Origin: Magnetovibrio sp.
GTDB lineage: Bacteria; Pseudomonadota; Alphaproteobacteria; Rhodospirillales; Magnetovibrionaceae
Direction of reading: 5' to 3'
DNA: 64,000 bases
Assembly (NCBI RefSeq): GCF_036568125.1
Contig: NZ_DATCTF010000011.1
Location: 124,001 to 188,000 of the forward strand
The position numbers were made by a program, and so were the translations under genes. The notes under the pieces are model-generated. The model saw only the letters and a program-made list of their open reading frames with translations, did no database searches and had not been told where the DNA came from. Below, piece by piece: positions 24,861-33,700 of this stretch (positions within the stretch are counted from its first letter, which is position 1; each line of letters opens with the position of its first letter).

Positions 24861-25760
24861 TCAAAGACTGGGACGAATATTCGCACGCCCATGCGTGAGC
24901 AGGCGACGCTTTCGTTTGCGGTCTTGCCACACCCAATTGAGCAAAAATGCAATCATCGAAAGGATGATGGTGCCGCCCACGATCAGACGGAAGAATATCG
25001 CATATTCGAAGCGGTACTGATCAGCAACCGGATCGTAGATGGTGCAAAACAGCCGTACTTTGTTAACCAGGTCGCCAAGGCTGGCGAACGGCGTCTCGGT
25101 GCCGAAGGTTAAGTTTTTCAAAGGTTCGACGAAATGCGGGGTTTCGAAGCTTTCGCCATAAATCTGTCTGTAGACCACGCCGTTCTTATCCAAGATGGTG
25201 GTCTGGGTCAGATGATCGAATCCTTTTGGCGATTCGAAAAACTGAAAACCCAAATCCTCGCTAAGCCCGGTGACGGACATCAAGTCGCCGCTCAAAAAGC
25301 GCCAGTGGTCGCTGATCGGCACGCCGTACTTGGCGGCGAAACTTTTCATCCGCACGGGGTTGTCTTCGGCAATGTCGAAGCCGATGGTGACGATATTGTA
25401 GCTATCGTCACCCAACGCATCGCGCGCGGTTTCATCGACGCTTTCCAAGGTTGAGGTGATCACCGGACAGACATCCGCACAACTGGAATAGATCAGCGAA
25501 ATCACCAACGGTTTACCGCGAAAATCCGACAGTTTGACCCGATGGCCAGCGGTGTCACGAAAACTGTAATCGCCGACCTCTCGTCCAATCGCTGCTTGCG
25601 AAATGGCCAGCGCTTTCTTTTCATCCAATGCGCCCGGCTCGGCGTTGGATAACGTCGGCTGGGCGTGCGCCTCGAACGACGCCGCCACGCCCGCCATCAT
25701 GAGCGTCGTGGCGAACATCGTGCAAACTCTACGCAACAGGGTCATGTTTGTTTCGATCAT
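24861..25760 (-). CDS. SCO1/SenC-family copper chaperone, membrane-anchored
   Basis: Delivers copper to the CuA centre of heme-copper enzymes. A signal-like N-terminus (to about residue 33) leads into a thioredoxin-fold SCO domain with the copper site CADVC (Cys94, Cys98) and the partner His183 in GFDHLTQ. Unlike most SCO proteins, a second transmembrane helix follows at the C-terminus (about residues 262-284, IVGGTIILSMIAFLLNWVW), with a basic cytoplasmic tail. It is 299 residues, longer than typical SCO (about 200). Downstream of a CuA-containing subunit II and subunit I it almost certainly matures that enzyme. The combination of reductase genes with a senC gene resembles the norSY-senC arrangement known in ammonia oxidisers. 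Confidence 0.9.
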   Translation of the reverse strand: MIETNMTLLRRVCTMFATTLMMAGVAASFEAHAQPTLSNAEPGALDEKKALAISQAAIGREVGDYSFRDTAGHRVKLSDFRGKPLVISLIYSSCADVCPVITSTLESVDETARDALGDDSYNIVTIGFDIAEDNPVRMKSFAAKYGVPISDHWRFLSGDLMSVTGLSEDLGFQFFESPKGFDHLTQTTILDKNGVVYRQIYGESFETPHFVEPLKNLTFGTETPFASLGDLVNKVRLFCTIYDPVADQYRFEYAIFFRLIVGGTIILSMIAFLLNWVWQDRKRKRRLLTHGRANIRPSL

Positions 25761-25827
25761 CAGGCTTCACCCACAAGAGCCTACCCACAAGACGAAAAGG
25801 CCAAGGACACACAGGCCCGGTAAGAAA

Positions 25828-25867
25828 GGGGCGGATGCCATTCTGTGGGCATCGTAGCATCCGCCCC
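25828..25867 (-). terminator. strong hairpin between subunit I and SCO genes
   Basis: Perfect 11-bp inverted repeat: on the minus strand GGGGCGGATGC, an 18-base loop, then GCATCCGCCCC and TTTCTTA. It has the shape of an intrinsic terminator with a short U-rich end. Placed between two genes of the same operon it may attenuate, so that the accessory genes are made in lower amounts than the enzyme subunits. Confidence 0.65.
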
Positions 25868-25897
25868 CCCGGAGCACCCTCGAAAGAGTGCTTGCGG

Positions 25898-27589
25898 TTA
25901 GCTCAGTCCCCACACACTCGCCAAGTATTTCCAGTTGACGAAGTAGTAGAGGACGAAAGCTGTCAGGAACACCAGCGCCAGCACGAAGGTTCCGGGAACC
26001 TCCATGGTTCCGGCGCTGCCGTATTCGGTTGCAGCACCGCTGATGGCCGGTTCCGGCGTCGACGTTTCCGCAGCCGCGGGCGCCGGTACCTTGGCTTTAC
26101 CCCACAGCAACGTGCCGACCATGTTGAGGATGAAGATACCCCCACCGACACCGCCGATCACACCGGAGATGCCTGCCAGCCCCATCATCAGATAGGCCGA
26201 TTCTGGGAACTCGTGGACCATCATGGCATCAGCAAACGAGATGTCCCAGTGACGACGGGGAACGCCCAGCGTGCCCGCGCCCATCATGAAGGTCGAAGCC
26301 AAACCCATGCCGATACCGAAAATATACGGCTGCCATTTGGCGAGACCCGGGAACACCAGTTCCTTTTGCCACAACACCGGCACCAGCCAGTAGCTCAGCG
26401 CCATGAACGCCAAGGTCGTACCGACCACGACGGTGCCGTGGAAGTGGCCTGGAACGTACATGGTGTTGTGCACGATGATGTTGAGCTGTTCGGTGCCCAT
26501 CATCACGCCCGTGATGCCGCCCAAGAAGCCGAACATCACCACCGACAAAGCAAACCCGGAGAACACCGGATTACCCCACGGCGCTTTGCGCAGCCACTCG
26601 AACATACCCCGGTTGAAGCCTTTTTTGCGTTGTGCGGCTTCGACCGCGCCCGGAACCGTAAGGCCATGCAACATGGAACCCAAAACGGCGAGATACAGAG
26701 CGTAGGACGTATTGAAGATCTTCCATTCTGAGCTCATGCCCGGATCAACCAGAATGTGGTGAGCCGAAGCCAGTTGCAGGAACAGAATGTAGAACAGGAA
26801 CGCCGTACGGCTGACCTTTTCCGACAACGGTTGAGCGTTGAACAAGATCGCCGCGATCGCGTACCAGCACGAGATTTGTGCCGCCACGTTGATCTGCTGC
26901 GACGAGTGTCCCATACCCCACCAGATGACGCGATACATCAAGGTGTCGATGTTGGCGATGAAGCCCATGGACCAGAACATGGTCGGAACCAAAATCACCG
27001 CGCCCGCCAAGATGGTGAACACCGCGATGATCGCCGCCGTCATGGCGCCGAAGGTCACCAACGGGATCGAGCCCTCATAGGTCTTGTCACGCTTGGCGAT
27101 ATACAGCGTGGCGAAAAACACCAAGCACCCCAGCAGCGCACCCACGGCAAACAAAATGATGCCGAGGTAGAAGTGCGGCGCCGCCATCATCGGGACGTAC
27201 GACGTGAACATCACGCTGCTTTCGCCTTGCAGAACGGCGACGTTGGTGATCGCCGCGCCGACCAGCATCAAAATGTATTGAAGCCAACCGACCCAAGGGA
27301 GCGCCAAACGCGTCTTGAGCAAAATGGACGATGTAAAATACAGCAACGCCATTTCAAAGAAGATGATCCACACCAGCAAGACGTCCAGTCCGTGCGCGGT
27401 GAGAGCAAGATAAAACAAATCGGGATCCAGCAGGTGGACGGCGGGCCAGCGCGTCAGCGCGACCAGAATGCCGAACAAGCCGCCGACCAGCAGAAACACA
27501 ACGGCCGTAACCGCATTCCACTTGATCAGCTTGTCTGCCGCTAGATCGATTGCGAACCCGGTGTCCGGGCAAGTTCTAAATTCAGCCAT
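25898..27589 (-). CDS. heme-copper subunit I lacking the cross-link Tyr; probable nitric oxide reductase catalytic subunit
   Basis: Polytopic 563-residue protein with about 13 helices. The metal ligands are complete: His66 (TAHG) and His384 for the low-spin heme, His382 (PGHFHG) for the high-spin heme, and His228, His277 and His278 for CuB. In oxygen reductases of types A and B the helix VI sequence is GH-x3-Y; here it is GHSSQQ, so the position of the cross-linked tyrosine (His+4) is Gln232. The helix VII position used by cbb3 enzymes (six residues before the HH pair) is Leu271. With no candidate cross-link tyrosine, O2 reduction is unlikely. The sequence around VHNTMYVPGHFHGT is closest in style to B-type enzymes, and non-canonical NO reductases (sNOR, eNOR and related groups) show this combination. 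NO to N2O is the proposed reaction. It follows the CuA subunit after 10 bp. Confidence 0.85.
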   Translation of the reverse strand: MAEFRTCPDTGFAIDLAADKLIKWNAVTAVVFLLVGGLFGILVALTRWPAVHLLDPDLFYLALTAHGLDVLLVWIIFFEMALLYFTSSILLKTRLALPWVGWLQYILMLVGAAITNVAVLQGESSVMFTSYVPMMAAPHFYLGIILFAVGALLGCLVFFATLYIAKRDKTYEGSIPLVTFGAMTAAIIAVFTILAGAVILVPTMFWSMGFIANIDTLMYRVIWWGMGHSSQQINVAAQISCWYAIAAILFNAQPLSEKVSRTAFLFYILFLQLASAHHILVDPGMSSEWKIFNTSYALYLAVLGSMLHGLTVPGAVEAAQRKKGFNRGMFEWLRKAPWGNPVFSGFALSVVMFGFLGGITGVMMGTEQLNIIVHNTMYVPGHFHGTVVVGTTLAFMALSYWLVPVLWQKELVFPGLAKWQPYIFGIGMGLASTFMMGAGTLGVPRRHWDISFADAMMVHEFPESAYLMMGLAGISGVIGGVGGGIFILNMVGTLLWGKAKVPAPAAAETSTPEPAISGAATEYGSAGTMEVPGTFVLALVFLTAFVLYYFVNWKYLASVWGLS

Positions 27590-27599
27590 GACACGTTCC

Positions 27600-28142
27600 T
27601 CACTTATCGACTACGTGAATTTTGCCGACCATCGTGTGATGGCCAATGCCGCAAAATTCGTTACAGACAACACTGAATTCGCCGGAGCTGGTCGGCGTCA
27701 CCGTCAGCACCATGTCGTATCCAGGATGAACCTGAATGTTGATGTTTTCAGGCTGAAGCGAAAAACCGTGCAGCCAATCGACTGAAGACAGGTGCAGGCG
27801 ATAGGACTGCCCTTTCTCCAATTCCAGAACCGGCCACCATTCCCACAACCGCGCCAACATATAGACGTCGCTGCCTGCAGGCGGATGGACCACCGGAACG
27901 CCGGTATCGCCCTCTTCGCGGACTTTATATTTGGCGGCCATTTCTTCGGTGCGTTGCGCATAAACTTCTGGACGAATTTTATACGCTTCGTTGGAAAGGT
28001 TCTGTTCGCCGTTGATGTGCCAATACGGCATCATGAAAAACATCACCAGCGCCCAAAGCAACGCGATGAAGATCCATAGAACTTCCGATTTCTCAACCGG
28101 CTCGTTCCACCAGATCCGAGACTTTGGAGGTGTAATACCCAT
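27600..28142 (-). CDS. heme-copper enzyme subunit II with intact CuA site
   Basis: Membrane-anchored electron-accepting subunit of 180 residues. One transmembrane helix (residues 21-40) is followed by a periplasmic cupredoxin domain. The binuclear CuA ligands are all present: His125 (DWLHGFS), Cys160, Glu162, Cys164, His168 and Met171 in CNEFCGIGHHTM. The single helix (most A-type subunits II have two) fits a B-type or alternative NOR subunit. CuA implies electrons from a soluble periplasmic cytochrome or cupredoxin. Canonical cNOR subunit NorC instead carries a c-type heme, so this enzyme is not a NorCB. Confidence 0.92.
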   Translation of the reverse strand: MGITPPKSRIWWNEPVEKSEVLWIFIALLWALVMFFMMPYWHINGEQNLSNEAYKIRPEVYAQRTEEMAAKYKVREEGDTGVPVVHPPAGSDVYMLARLWEWWPVLELEKGQSYRLHLSSVDWLHGFSLQPENINIQVHPGYDMVLTVTPTSSGEFSVVCNEFCGIGHHTMVGKIHVVDK

Positions 28143-28160
28143 TTATCCAGTCCCCCCCTC

Positions 28161-28328
28161 TTACGGTGCGACGGGAATGGATACGATCTCCATCACGCCC
28201 CAGATGATGTAAATAACCGTCGGCAATGCGACGCCGAGAAACAGAAGGATGAATGTGGAATCCAATAACTTCTGCATAAACGGGATGCTCTCACCATCCC
28301 CCGCATGTGTACTGTCATGATCTGACAT
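28161..28328 (-). CDS. small single-helix membrane subunit
   Basis: A 55-residue protein that starts MSDHDSTHAG at 28328, behind a GGGAGGA ribosome site; an in-frame upstream ATG at 28343 lacks such a site. One transmembrane helix spans about residues 22-47 (STFILLFLGVALPTVIYIIWGV). It is the first gene of the operon, 18 bp before subunit II. Small single-helix proteins of this type (for example subunit IIa of ba3 oxidase) complete the helix bundle of B-type enzymes whose subunit II has one helix, and that is its most probable role. Confidence 0.75.
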   Translation of the reverse strand: MSDHDSTHAGDGESIPFMQKLLDSTFILLFLGVALPTVIYIIWGVMEIVSIPVAP

Positions 28329-28445
28329 ACAAGTTCCTCCCAATCAGCGATCACCATGGACTGAATTCAGGTGTGGCTGATGATCGACCCACGTAGGACT
28401 CCCCAAATTCACGGACAATTGCGCCAGAGAACCGATTTCCATTCC

Positions 28446-28459
28446 TTGACCAAGGTCAA
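28446..28459 (-). promoter_or_regulatory. Dnr/Nnr-type box for the reductase operon
   Basis: Perfect palindrome TTGAC-N4-GTCAA. If centred at -41.5 for minus-strand transcription, the start site is near 28411, with a CGCAAT element at 28418-28423 in the -10 position. It is the proximal site for the operon that begins at 28328. Confidence 0.8.
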
Positions 28460-28469
28460 ATGCCTGTGA

Positions 28470-28483
28470 TTGACGCCCGTCAA
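28470..28483 (+). promoter_or_regulatory. Dnr/Nnr-type box for the divergent hemerythrin gene
   Basis: Second perfect TTGAC-N4-GTCAA, centred 24 bp from the first. In the plus direction a CACAAT element at 28506-28511 fits a -10 box, giving a start near 28518, about 60 bases before the ATG at 28578. The two sites are about two helical turns apart, so two regulator dimers could bind the same DNA face, one per promoter. Confidence 0.8.
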
Positions 28484-28577
28484 TGCGGTTCCCATCGAAC
28501 CGGAGCACAATCGCCCCAATCGACTTGCGAGCATAAAAAAACGCCGCAATTGCCGTTATGAACATGGGGGGTAATGC

Positions 28578-29159
28578 ATGCAGGCCAAAGCCGATCATCC
28601 GCCGCCTGAAATCTTCGGCGTGCAGATCGAACGTATTCCCGACAATTTATTGTTGGAGCCGATCGAGTACATTTTCGCCGATCATTGCCGCCAGCGCGAC
28701 ATGTGTAGTGCGCTCAAATCGCTAACAAAAATGGACTTGTCCACCGACATCGCCATCGAAGCAGCGGAAATGATCCTCGCGTGCCTGCAGCACGATCTTG
28801 CGCGCCATATCGAAGACGAAGAACGCGACTTGTTTCCTTTGCTGAAGAAACGCGCAAAACCCGAAGACAAATTCGACGACACTTTGCGTTTATTGGGTTC
28901 TGAACATACCCGTGACCGTGAATTGGCGAACGACGTCATCGCAGGTCTCGAGCAGATCGCGCACGCCAAACCGTTGCCCGACCTCTACAGGTTTCGCACC
29001 TCGGCCGAAATGCTCTCGGAAATTCATCTGTCGCATTTGAATTGGGAAAACAACGTGGTGCTGGAACTGGCGCGTCTTAGGCTTACGGACGATGACCAGC
29101 GCAAGATGGCCAAAAGCATGGCCGCCCGGCGCGGCATCACGTTACCGCCATTCGACTGA
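28578..29159 (+). CDS. hemerythrin-domain protein (HHE type)
   Basis: A 193-residue four-helix HHE cation-binding protein, distinct from the short bacteriohemerythrin upstream. Candidate di-iron ligands are His36 (FADHCRQRD), the HIEDEERDLFP segment, HTRDRE and HLNWENN. Proteins of this type next to denitrification genes are proposed to sense or bind NO or O2, or to protect and repair iron centres. It is driven from its own Dnr-type box, divergent from the reductase operon, and is followed by the Crp/Fnr regulator gene on the other strand. The ATG has a GGGGGGTAA ribosome-like site. Confidence 0.83.
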   Translation: MQAKADHPPPEIFGVQIERIPDNLLLEPIEYIFADHCRQRDMCSALKSLTKMDLSTDIAIEAAEMILACLQHDLARHIEDEERDLFPLLKKRAKPEDKFDDTLRLLGSEHTRDRELANDVIAGLEQIAHAKPLPDLYRFRTSAEMLSEIHLSHLNWENNVVLELARLRLTDDDQRKMAKSMAARRGITLPPFD

Positions 29160-29172
29160 ACGTGAGCGTATC

Positions 29173-29925
29173 TCAGCAGCTGAGTGGGCCACTGCTGACC
29201 ATCGCGCGCAAGGCATCCAAATCCTTGATCATAATGTCGTGACCGACACTCTGCACGCCGACACCTTTGAGTTTCGCCAACGCGCGCGAAAAAGTTTCCG
29301 GCTGCATGCCCAGACGCGCCGCAATCAGCGACTTGTCTAACGGCAGCGTGATGCGCGTAGTGCCATTATGAGAATGCGATAAGCCGATGAGGAAATCCGC
29401 CAGGCGTTCAGTGGACGACATCGAACACATCTGATGCAACTTGGTGACATTGCGCCGCATCTGGCGCGACATCGACGCCAACATGTTGAAGGTGAAATTC
29501 ATGTTTTCGCTCAGCTGGCGCATGAGGCTTTCCGCGCTGATCACCAAAAGGCGTACATCCGTGATCGCCACGGCGCTGACGGGAAAAATGCTGCTGTCGA
29601 AGATCGCCGCCTCGGCAAAACTTTCACCCGGCGAGCTCACCGAAATAACCACTTCCTGACCGTTTTCGCTAAGACGGTACAACTTGACCCAACCATCCAT
29701 AACGACAAAAAAACGATCCGCAGGATCGCCTTCCATAAACAATGTCGTGTGATCGGGATAACGTCGGATGGAACTGGTCGCCAGCAACTTGCGTAAATCG
29801 TCAGGCACCAATCCCGAAAACAAATGCACCTGACCTAACCGGCGGATGTCTTCGCGCGTGATGCCGGTGCGCAGTTCAAAGTCGTCCACGTCCTTCGTCA
29901 TTTGCCCCATATCCAAGGTCCCCAT
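29173..29925 (-). CDS. Crp/Fnr-family regulator, Dnr/NnrR-like
   Basis: A 250-residue transcription factor: cyclic-nucleotide-binding-type effector domain (about residues 30-150, with ESFAEAAIF), dimerisation helix, then a winged helix with LGMQPETFSRALAKL. The ExxSR recognition helix matches Fnr and Dnr proteins that bind TTGA half-sites, as found at five places in this window. The N-terminal four-cysteine Fe-S motif of true FNR is missing, so an NO-responsive Dnr/NnrR role is more likely than O2 sensing by an Fe-S cluster. It is convergent with the hemerythrin gene (13-bp gap). Its own promoter lies in the AT-rich region 29926-30151. Confidence 0.9.
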   Translation of the reverse strand: MGTLDMGQMTKDVDDFELRTGITREDIRRLGQVHLFSGLVPDDLRKLLATSSIRRYPDHTTLFMEGDPADRFFVVMDGWVKLYRLSENGQEVVISVSSPGESFAEAAIFDSSIFPVSAVAITDVRLLVISAESLMRQLSENMNFTFNMLASMSRQMRRNVTKLHQMCSMSSTERLADFLIGLSHSHNGTTRITLPLDKSLIAARLGMQPETFSRALAKLKGVGVQSVGHDIMIKDLDALRAMVSSGPLSC

Positions 29926-30151
29926 TGCCCACAGCCTTCCAGCCCGTCCAAAGACAGTTGAAAATACTTCCCTGCAAAAACCTACACCATTCGCCTGTAA
30001 AAGACGAGTTCCAAGAATGCCAACACCGAATTTGACATATAATTAATTGATAATAATAAATAAATTTCCCTTTCTTCTCGCTAGTCGGCACCAGTACACT
30101 ACCCTGATAACTGTCCACACCTAATATATCGGACTGGGAAAGGCTGCATTA

Positions 30152-30718
30152 ATGGCGAACGATGGTTTTGAAGTCGGCATAGACAACGCGCTGCCTCAAA
30201 ATAAGGGGAAATCCGGTGAAGACAGCTCGACACCGGATCACTTGGCAAAGTTTCGCCTGTTCGAAACTGGTGAGGTGATCTTTCGCGAAGGCGAACGTGG
30301 GTCCGAAGCTTACGTGATCAAATCGGGCAAGGTCAGCATCGCCCAATCACCGTCGCGCGAACTGGGCACCATCGGCCCCGGCCAGATCATCGGCGAAATG
30401 GCGGTGATTTCGGATATGGAGCGAATCGCCACCGCCACCGCCACCGAAGAGACCGTCTGCGTCGCGCTGTCGCGCTTGGCCATGCGGCGCATGATGGACA
30501 GCGTCGATTTGGAAATGCGCACCATCATAGAATTCCTGGTCGATTACATCCGCGACAAAACCGAAGGCGCGCAAGTTGATGTCGAAGAAGGTCGACGTAA
30601 CCAGAGGATCTTGGAAATTCTCATGGCCAATCCCGACACGCAAACCAAGCTGGCCCTGCAAGAGCCGTTTTTCCGCATGCTGTGCAATTCACTTGTGGAA
30701 CGCGCCAAAACTGCGTGA
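30152..30718 (+). CDS. cyclic nucleotide-binding domain protein without DNA-binding domain
   Basis: A 188-residue protein with one cNMP-binding domain (about residues 30-145; GEVIFREGERGSEAYVIKSGKV, then IGEMAVI as the phosphate-binding cassette). The remaining 45 residues are helical and lack any helix-turn-helix. It therefore acts by protein contact or as a ligand-binding regulator. It is separated from the Dnr-like gene by 226 bp and followed by a strong terminator. A link to the cyclase at 34.6-36.4 kb is possible but not shown. Confidence 0.82.
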   Translation: MANDGFEVGIDNALPQNKGKSGEDSSTPDHLAKFRLFETGEVIFREGERGSEAYVIKSGKVSIAQSPSRELGTIGPGQIIGEMAVISDMERIATATATEETVCVALSRLAMRRMMDSVDLEMRTIIEFLVDYIRDKTEGAQVDVEEGRRNQRILEILMANPDTQTKLALQEPFFRMLCNSLVERAKTA

Positions 30719-30742
30719 GTGCGAACCAAAAGATCTAACGGC

Positions 30743-30772
30743 AAAAAAGCCCCCATGTCGGGGGCTTTTTTT
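30743..30772. terminator. bidirectional intrinsic terminator
   Basis: Stem AAAAAAGCCCCC / GGGGGCTTTTTT with the five-base loop ATGTC. It has A and T tracts on both sides, so it can end the plus-strand cNMP-domain gene and the minus-strand nifJ gene, which converge here. Confidence 0.93.
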
Positions 30773-30792
30773 CGAGACTGCTCGGCTTGTGA

Positions 30793-33700
30793 TTATTCTG
30801 CGGCGTCCGCATCCGTATCTGCGCCTGCCTCGACTTTGGGTTCGGTCTTGACCGTGGCCAAAGCTTCGTACACTTGACGGCGATGACGCAGTTCCTCTTC
30901 CAACTTACCCACCAACATGGCGAAGCGTTCAGGGTCCTTACGCTTCACTTGCATGAAGCGGTTTTCCTGCTCCAAAAAGTCGGAGACCGAACGGACCGGT
31001 GCTTTGCTGTCGAGTTGCAACGCCGCCTTGCCTTGTTCCATCAGGCGCGGATCGAAACGATACAAAGGCCAGTACCCACTTTCGACCGCTAGGGTCTGAT
31101 GTTCCAGACTGTGTTCCAACTCGTAGCCGTGTTCGCCGCACGGCGAATTGGCGATGATCAACGACGGACCGTCGAACTGCTCGGCTTCTTGGAACGCCTT
31201 GATGGTCTGCGCATCCTTTGCCCCCAACGCCACCGATGCCACGTAGACGTGACCGTAACTCATTGCGATCAGGCCCAGGTCTTTCTTCGGCAACGCCTTG
31301 CCGGCGCTGGCGAACTTGGCCGCCGCCGCCAACGGCGTCGCTTTGGACTGCTGACCGCCGGTGTTGGAATAGACTTCGGTGTCCAGAACCAAAATGTTGA
31401 CGTTGGCGCCCGACGCCAGAACGTGATCGACGCCGCCAAAGCCGATGTCGTAGGCCCAACCGTCTCCGCCCAAGATCCACAAGGTCTTTTTGACCAAGTG
31501 ATCGGCGATGATGCCTAAGCGTTCTGCCAGCTCACCGTCGATCCCGGCAAGCTTATCCTTCAGCGTTTGCACCCGGTGGCGTTGGGCGAGAATTCCCGCT
31601 TCGTCGGATTGGTCTGATGACAGCAAGGCGTTCACCAACTCATCGTCGCCCAGTTCGCCGCGTAATTGTTCGAGCAATTCCATGGCGATTTGGTGATGCT
31701 TGTCGAGCCCCAAACGAAGACCCAAACCGAACTCGGCGTTGTCTTCGAACAACGAATTCGCCCATGCCGGACCGCGCCCATTGCGGTCGCAGGCATACGG
31801 CGTGGTCGGCAGGTTGCCGCCGTAGATCGACGAGCACCCGGTGGCGTTGGCGATCACCGCACGGTCGCCGTACAGCTGGGTCAGCAACTTGATGTAGGGC
31901 GTTTCTCCACACCCCGAACACGCGCCGGAAAACTCGAACAGCGGTTCGGCGAACTGGGTCATCTTGACGTTGCCGCGCATCAACGTGCGATCCGCTTCGG
32001 GCAGGTCGAGGAAGAACTGAAAGTTTTCGCGTTCCGGCATGCGCAGGGGCGCTTGCGGCTGCATCACAAGGGACAGGCGTTCGGGATTTTTCTTGTCCTT
32101 GCCCGGGCACACCATCACGCACAGCTTGCAACCGGTACAGTCTTCCGATGCAACCTGCACCGTGTATTTGGCATCGTCGCCGAATTCTTTGCCTTTGTAG
32201 TCCATCGATTTGAACGTCGCGGGGGCGCCGTCCAGCGCAGCACCGTCGTAGGCTTTGACCCGGATGGCGGCGTGCGGGCAAACCAGTGCGCACTTGTTGC
32301 ACTGGATGCATAGATCTTCGATCCAAGTGGGAATTTCGGCCGCCAGATTGCGCTTTTCCCACTGCGCGGTGTCGGTCGGCCAAGTGCCGTCCACGGGGAA
32401 CGCGCTAACCGGCAACAGATCGCCATGGCCCGCCAACATCTTGGCGGTAACGTTTTGTACGAAGTCGGGTGCCGCTTCAGACACGATCGGCGGCACGTCG
32501 AAACCGGAGCTGACGGCGGACGGCACATCGATCTGTTCCAGATGCGCCAGGGACGAATCGACCACGGCGAAGTTCATCTCCACCACCTTGCGGCCTTTGG
32601 AACCGTAACTCTTTTCGATGGCGTCCTTAATGTGGCGGATCGATTGATCGTGATCGAGGAAGTCCGATAGCGCGAAGAAACACACCATCATCACGGTGTT
32701 GATGCGCTTGCCCATGCCCGCGTCCGCGGCAATGCGGCGCGCGTCGATGACGTAGAATTTAAGCTCTTTTTCGACGATCGCGCTCTGCACCGAACGGGGT
32801 AGCTTGTCCCAGACCTCGTCCTTGCCATACGGCGCGTTGAGCAAAAACGTTCCGCCTTTGGCGGCGTGGCTGAGCACATCCAGGGTGTCGAGAAAATGGA
32901 ACTGGTGACAGGCGAGAAACTCCGCCTCGTGGATCAGATAGCTGGAGCGGATCGGCTCGGTCGAAAAACGCAAATGCGAAATCGTCACCGCGCCGGCTTT
33001 TTTGGAATCGTAAACGAAGTAGCCCTGCACATAATTGTCGGTGTTGTCGGCGACGATCTTGATGGCGTTTTTGTTCGCACCCACCGTGCCGTCAGAACCA
33101 AGGCCGAAGAACAGCGCCCGATGCATGGTACCCGGCTCGTAACAATTGCCGCATTCGTCCCAATCCAACGACAAACCCGACACGTCGTCGTAAATGCCAA
33201 TGGTGAACGTCGGCTTGGGCGCGGCCTTGCTCAATTCGTCGAACACCGCCTTGGCCATGGATGCGGTGAAGTCCTTGCTCGACAAACCGTAGCGGCCACC
33301 GATGACCTTGATGGCACGGCCCGCACGATTGAGCGCGGCGACCACGTCCAGATACAACGGCTCGCCCAGCGCACCGCTTTCCTTGGTGCGGTCCAGGACC
33401 GCAACGGATTTCACGCTCGCGGGCAGCGCGTCACTGAAGCGCTCCAGGTTGAAAGGCCGATAAAGACGCACCTGCAACACGCCGACCTTTTCTCCGCCAG
33501 TATTGAGTACATCGACGGTTTCGCGCACGGTTTCACCGGACGAGCCCATGATGATGACCACGCGCTGAGCATCCGGCGCGCCGTGGTATTCGTACAGGGC
33601 GTACTTGCGACCCGTGAGGGTTTCGAATTTGGCGAACGCCTGCTCCACAAATCCCGGCACCGCATCGTGATAGATGTTGCGGGCTTCTTGCATTTGAAAG

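Noticed and set aside
25898-27589. Annotation of subunit I as an ordinary cytochrome c oxidase or cbb3 oxidase
   Set aside because: No tyrosine at the cross-link positions used by A, B or C oxidases, and subunit II/operon content does not match ccoNOQP.
30033-30059. TTGAT-aata-ATAAA, a partial FNR-like site before the Dnr-like gene
   Set aside because: The second half-site matches only partly, and the region is AT-rich, so chance is likely.
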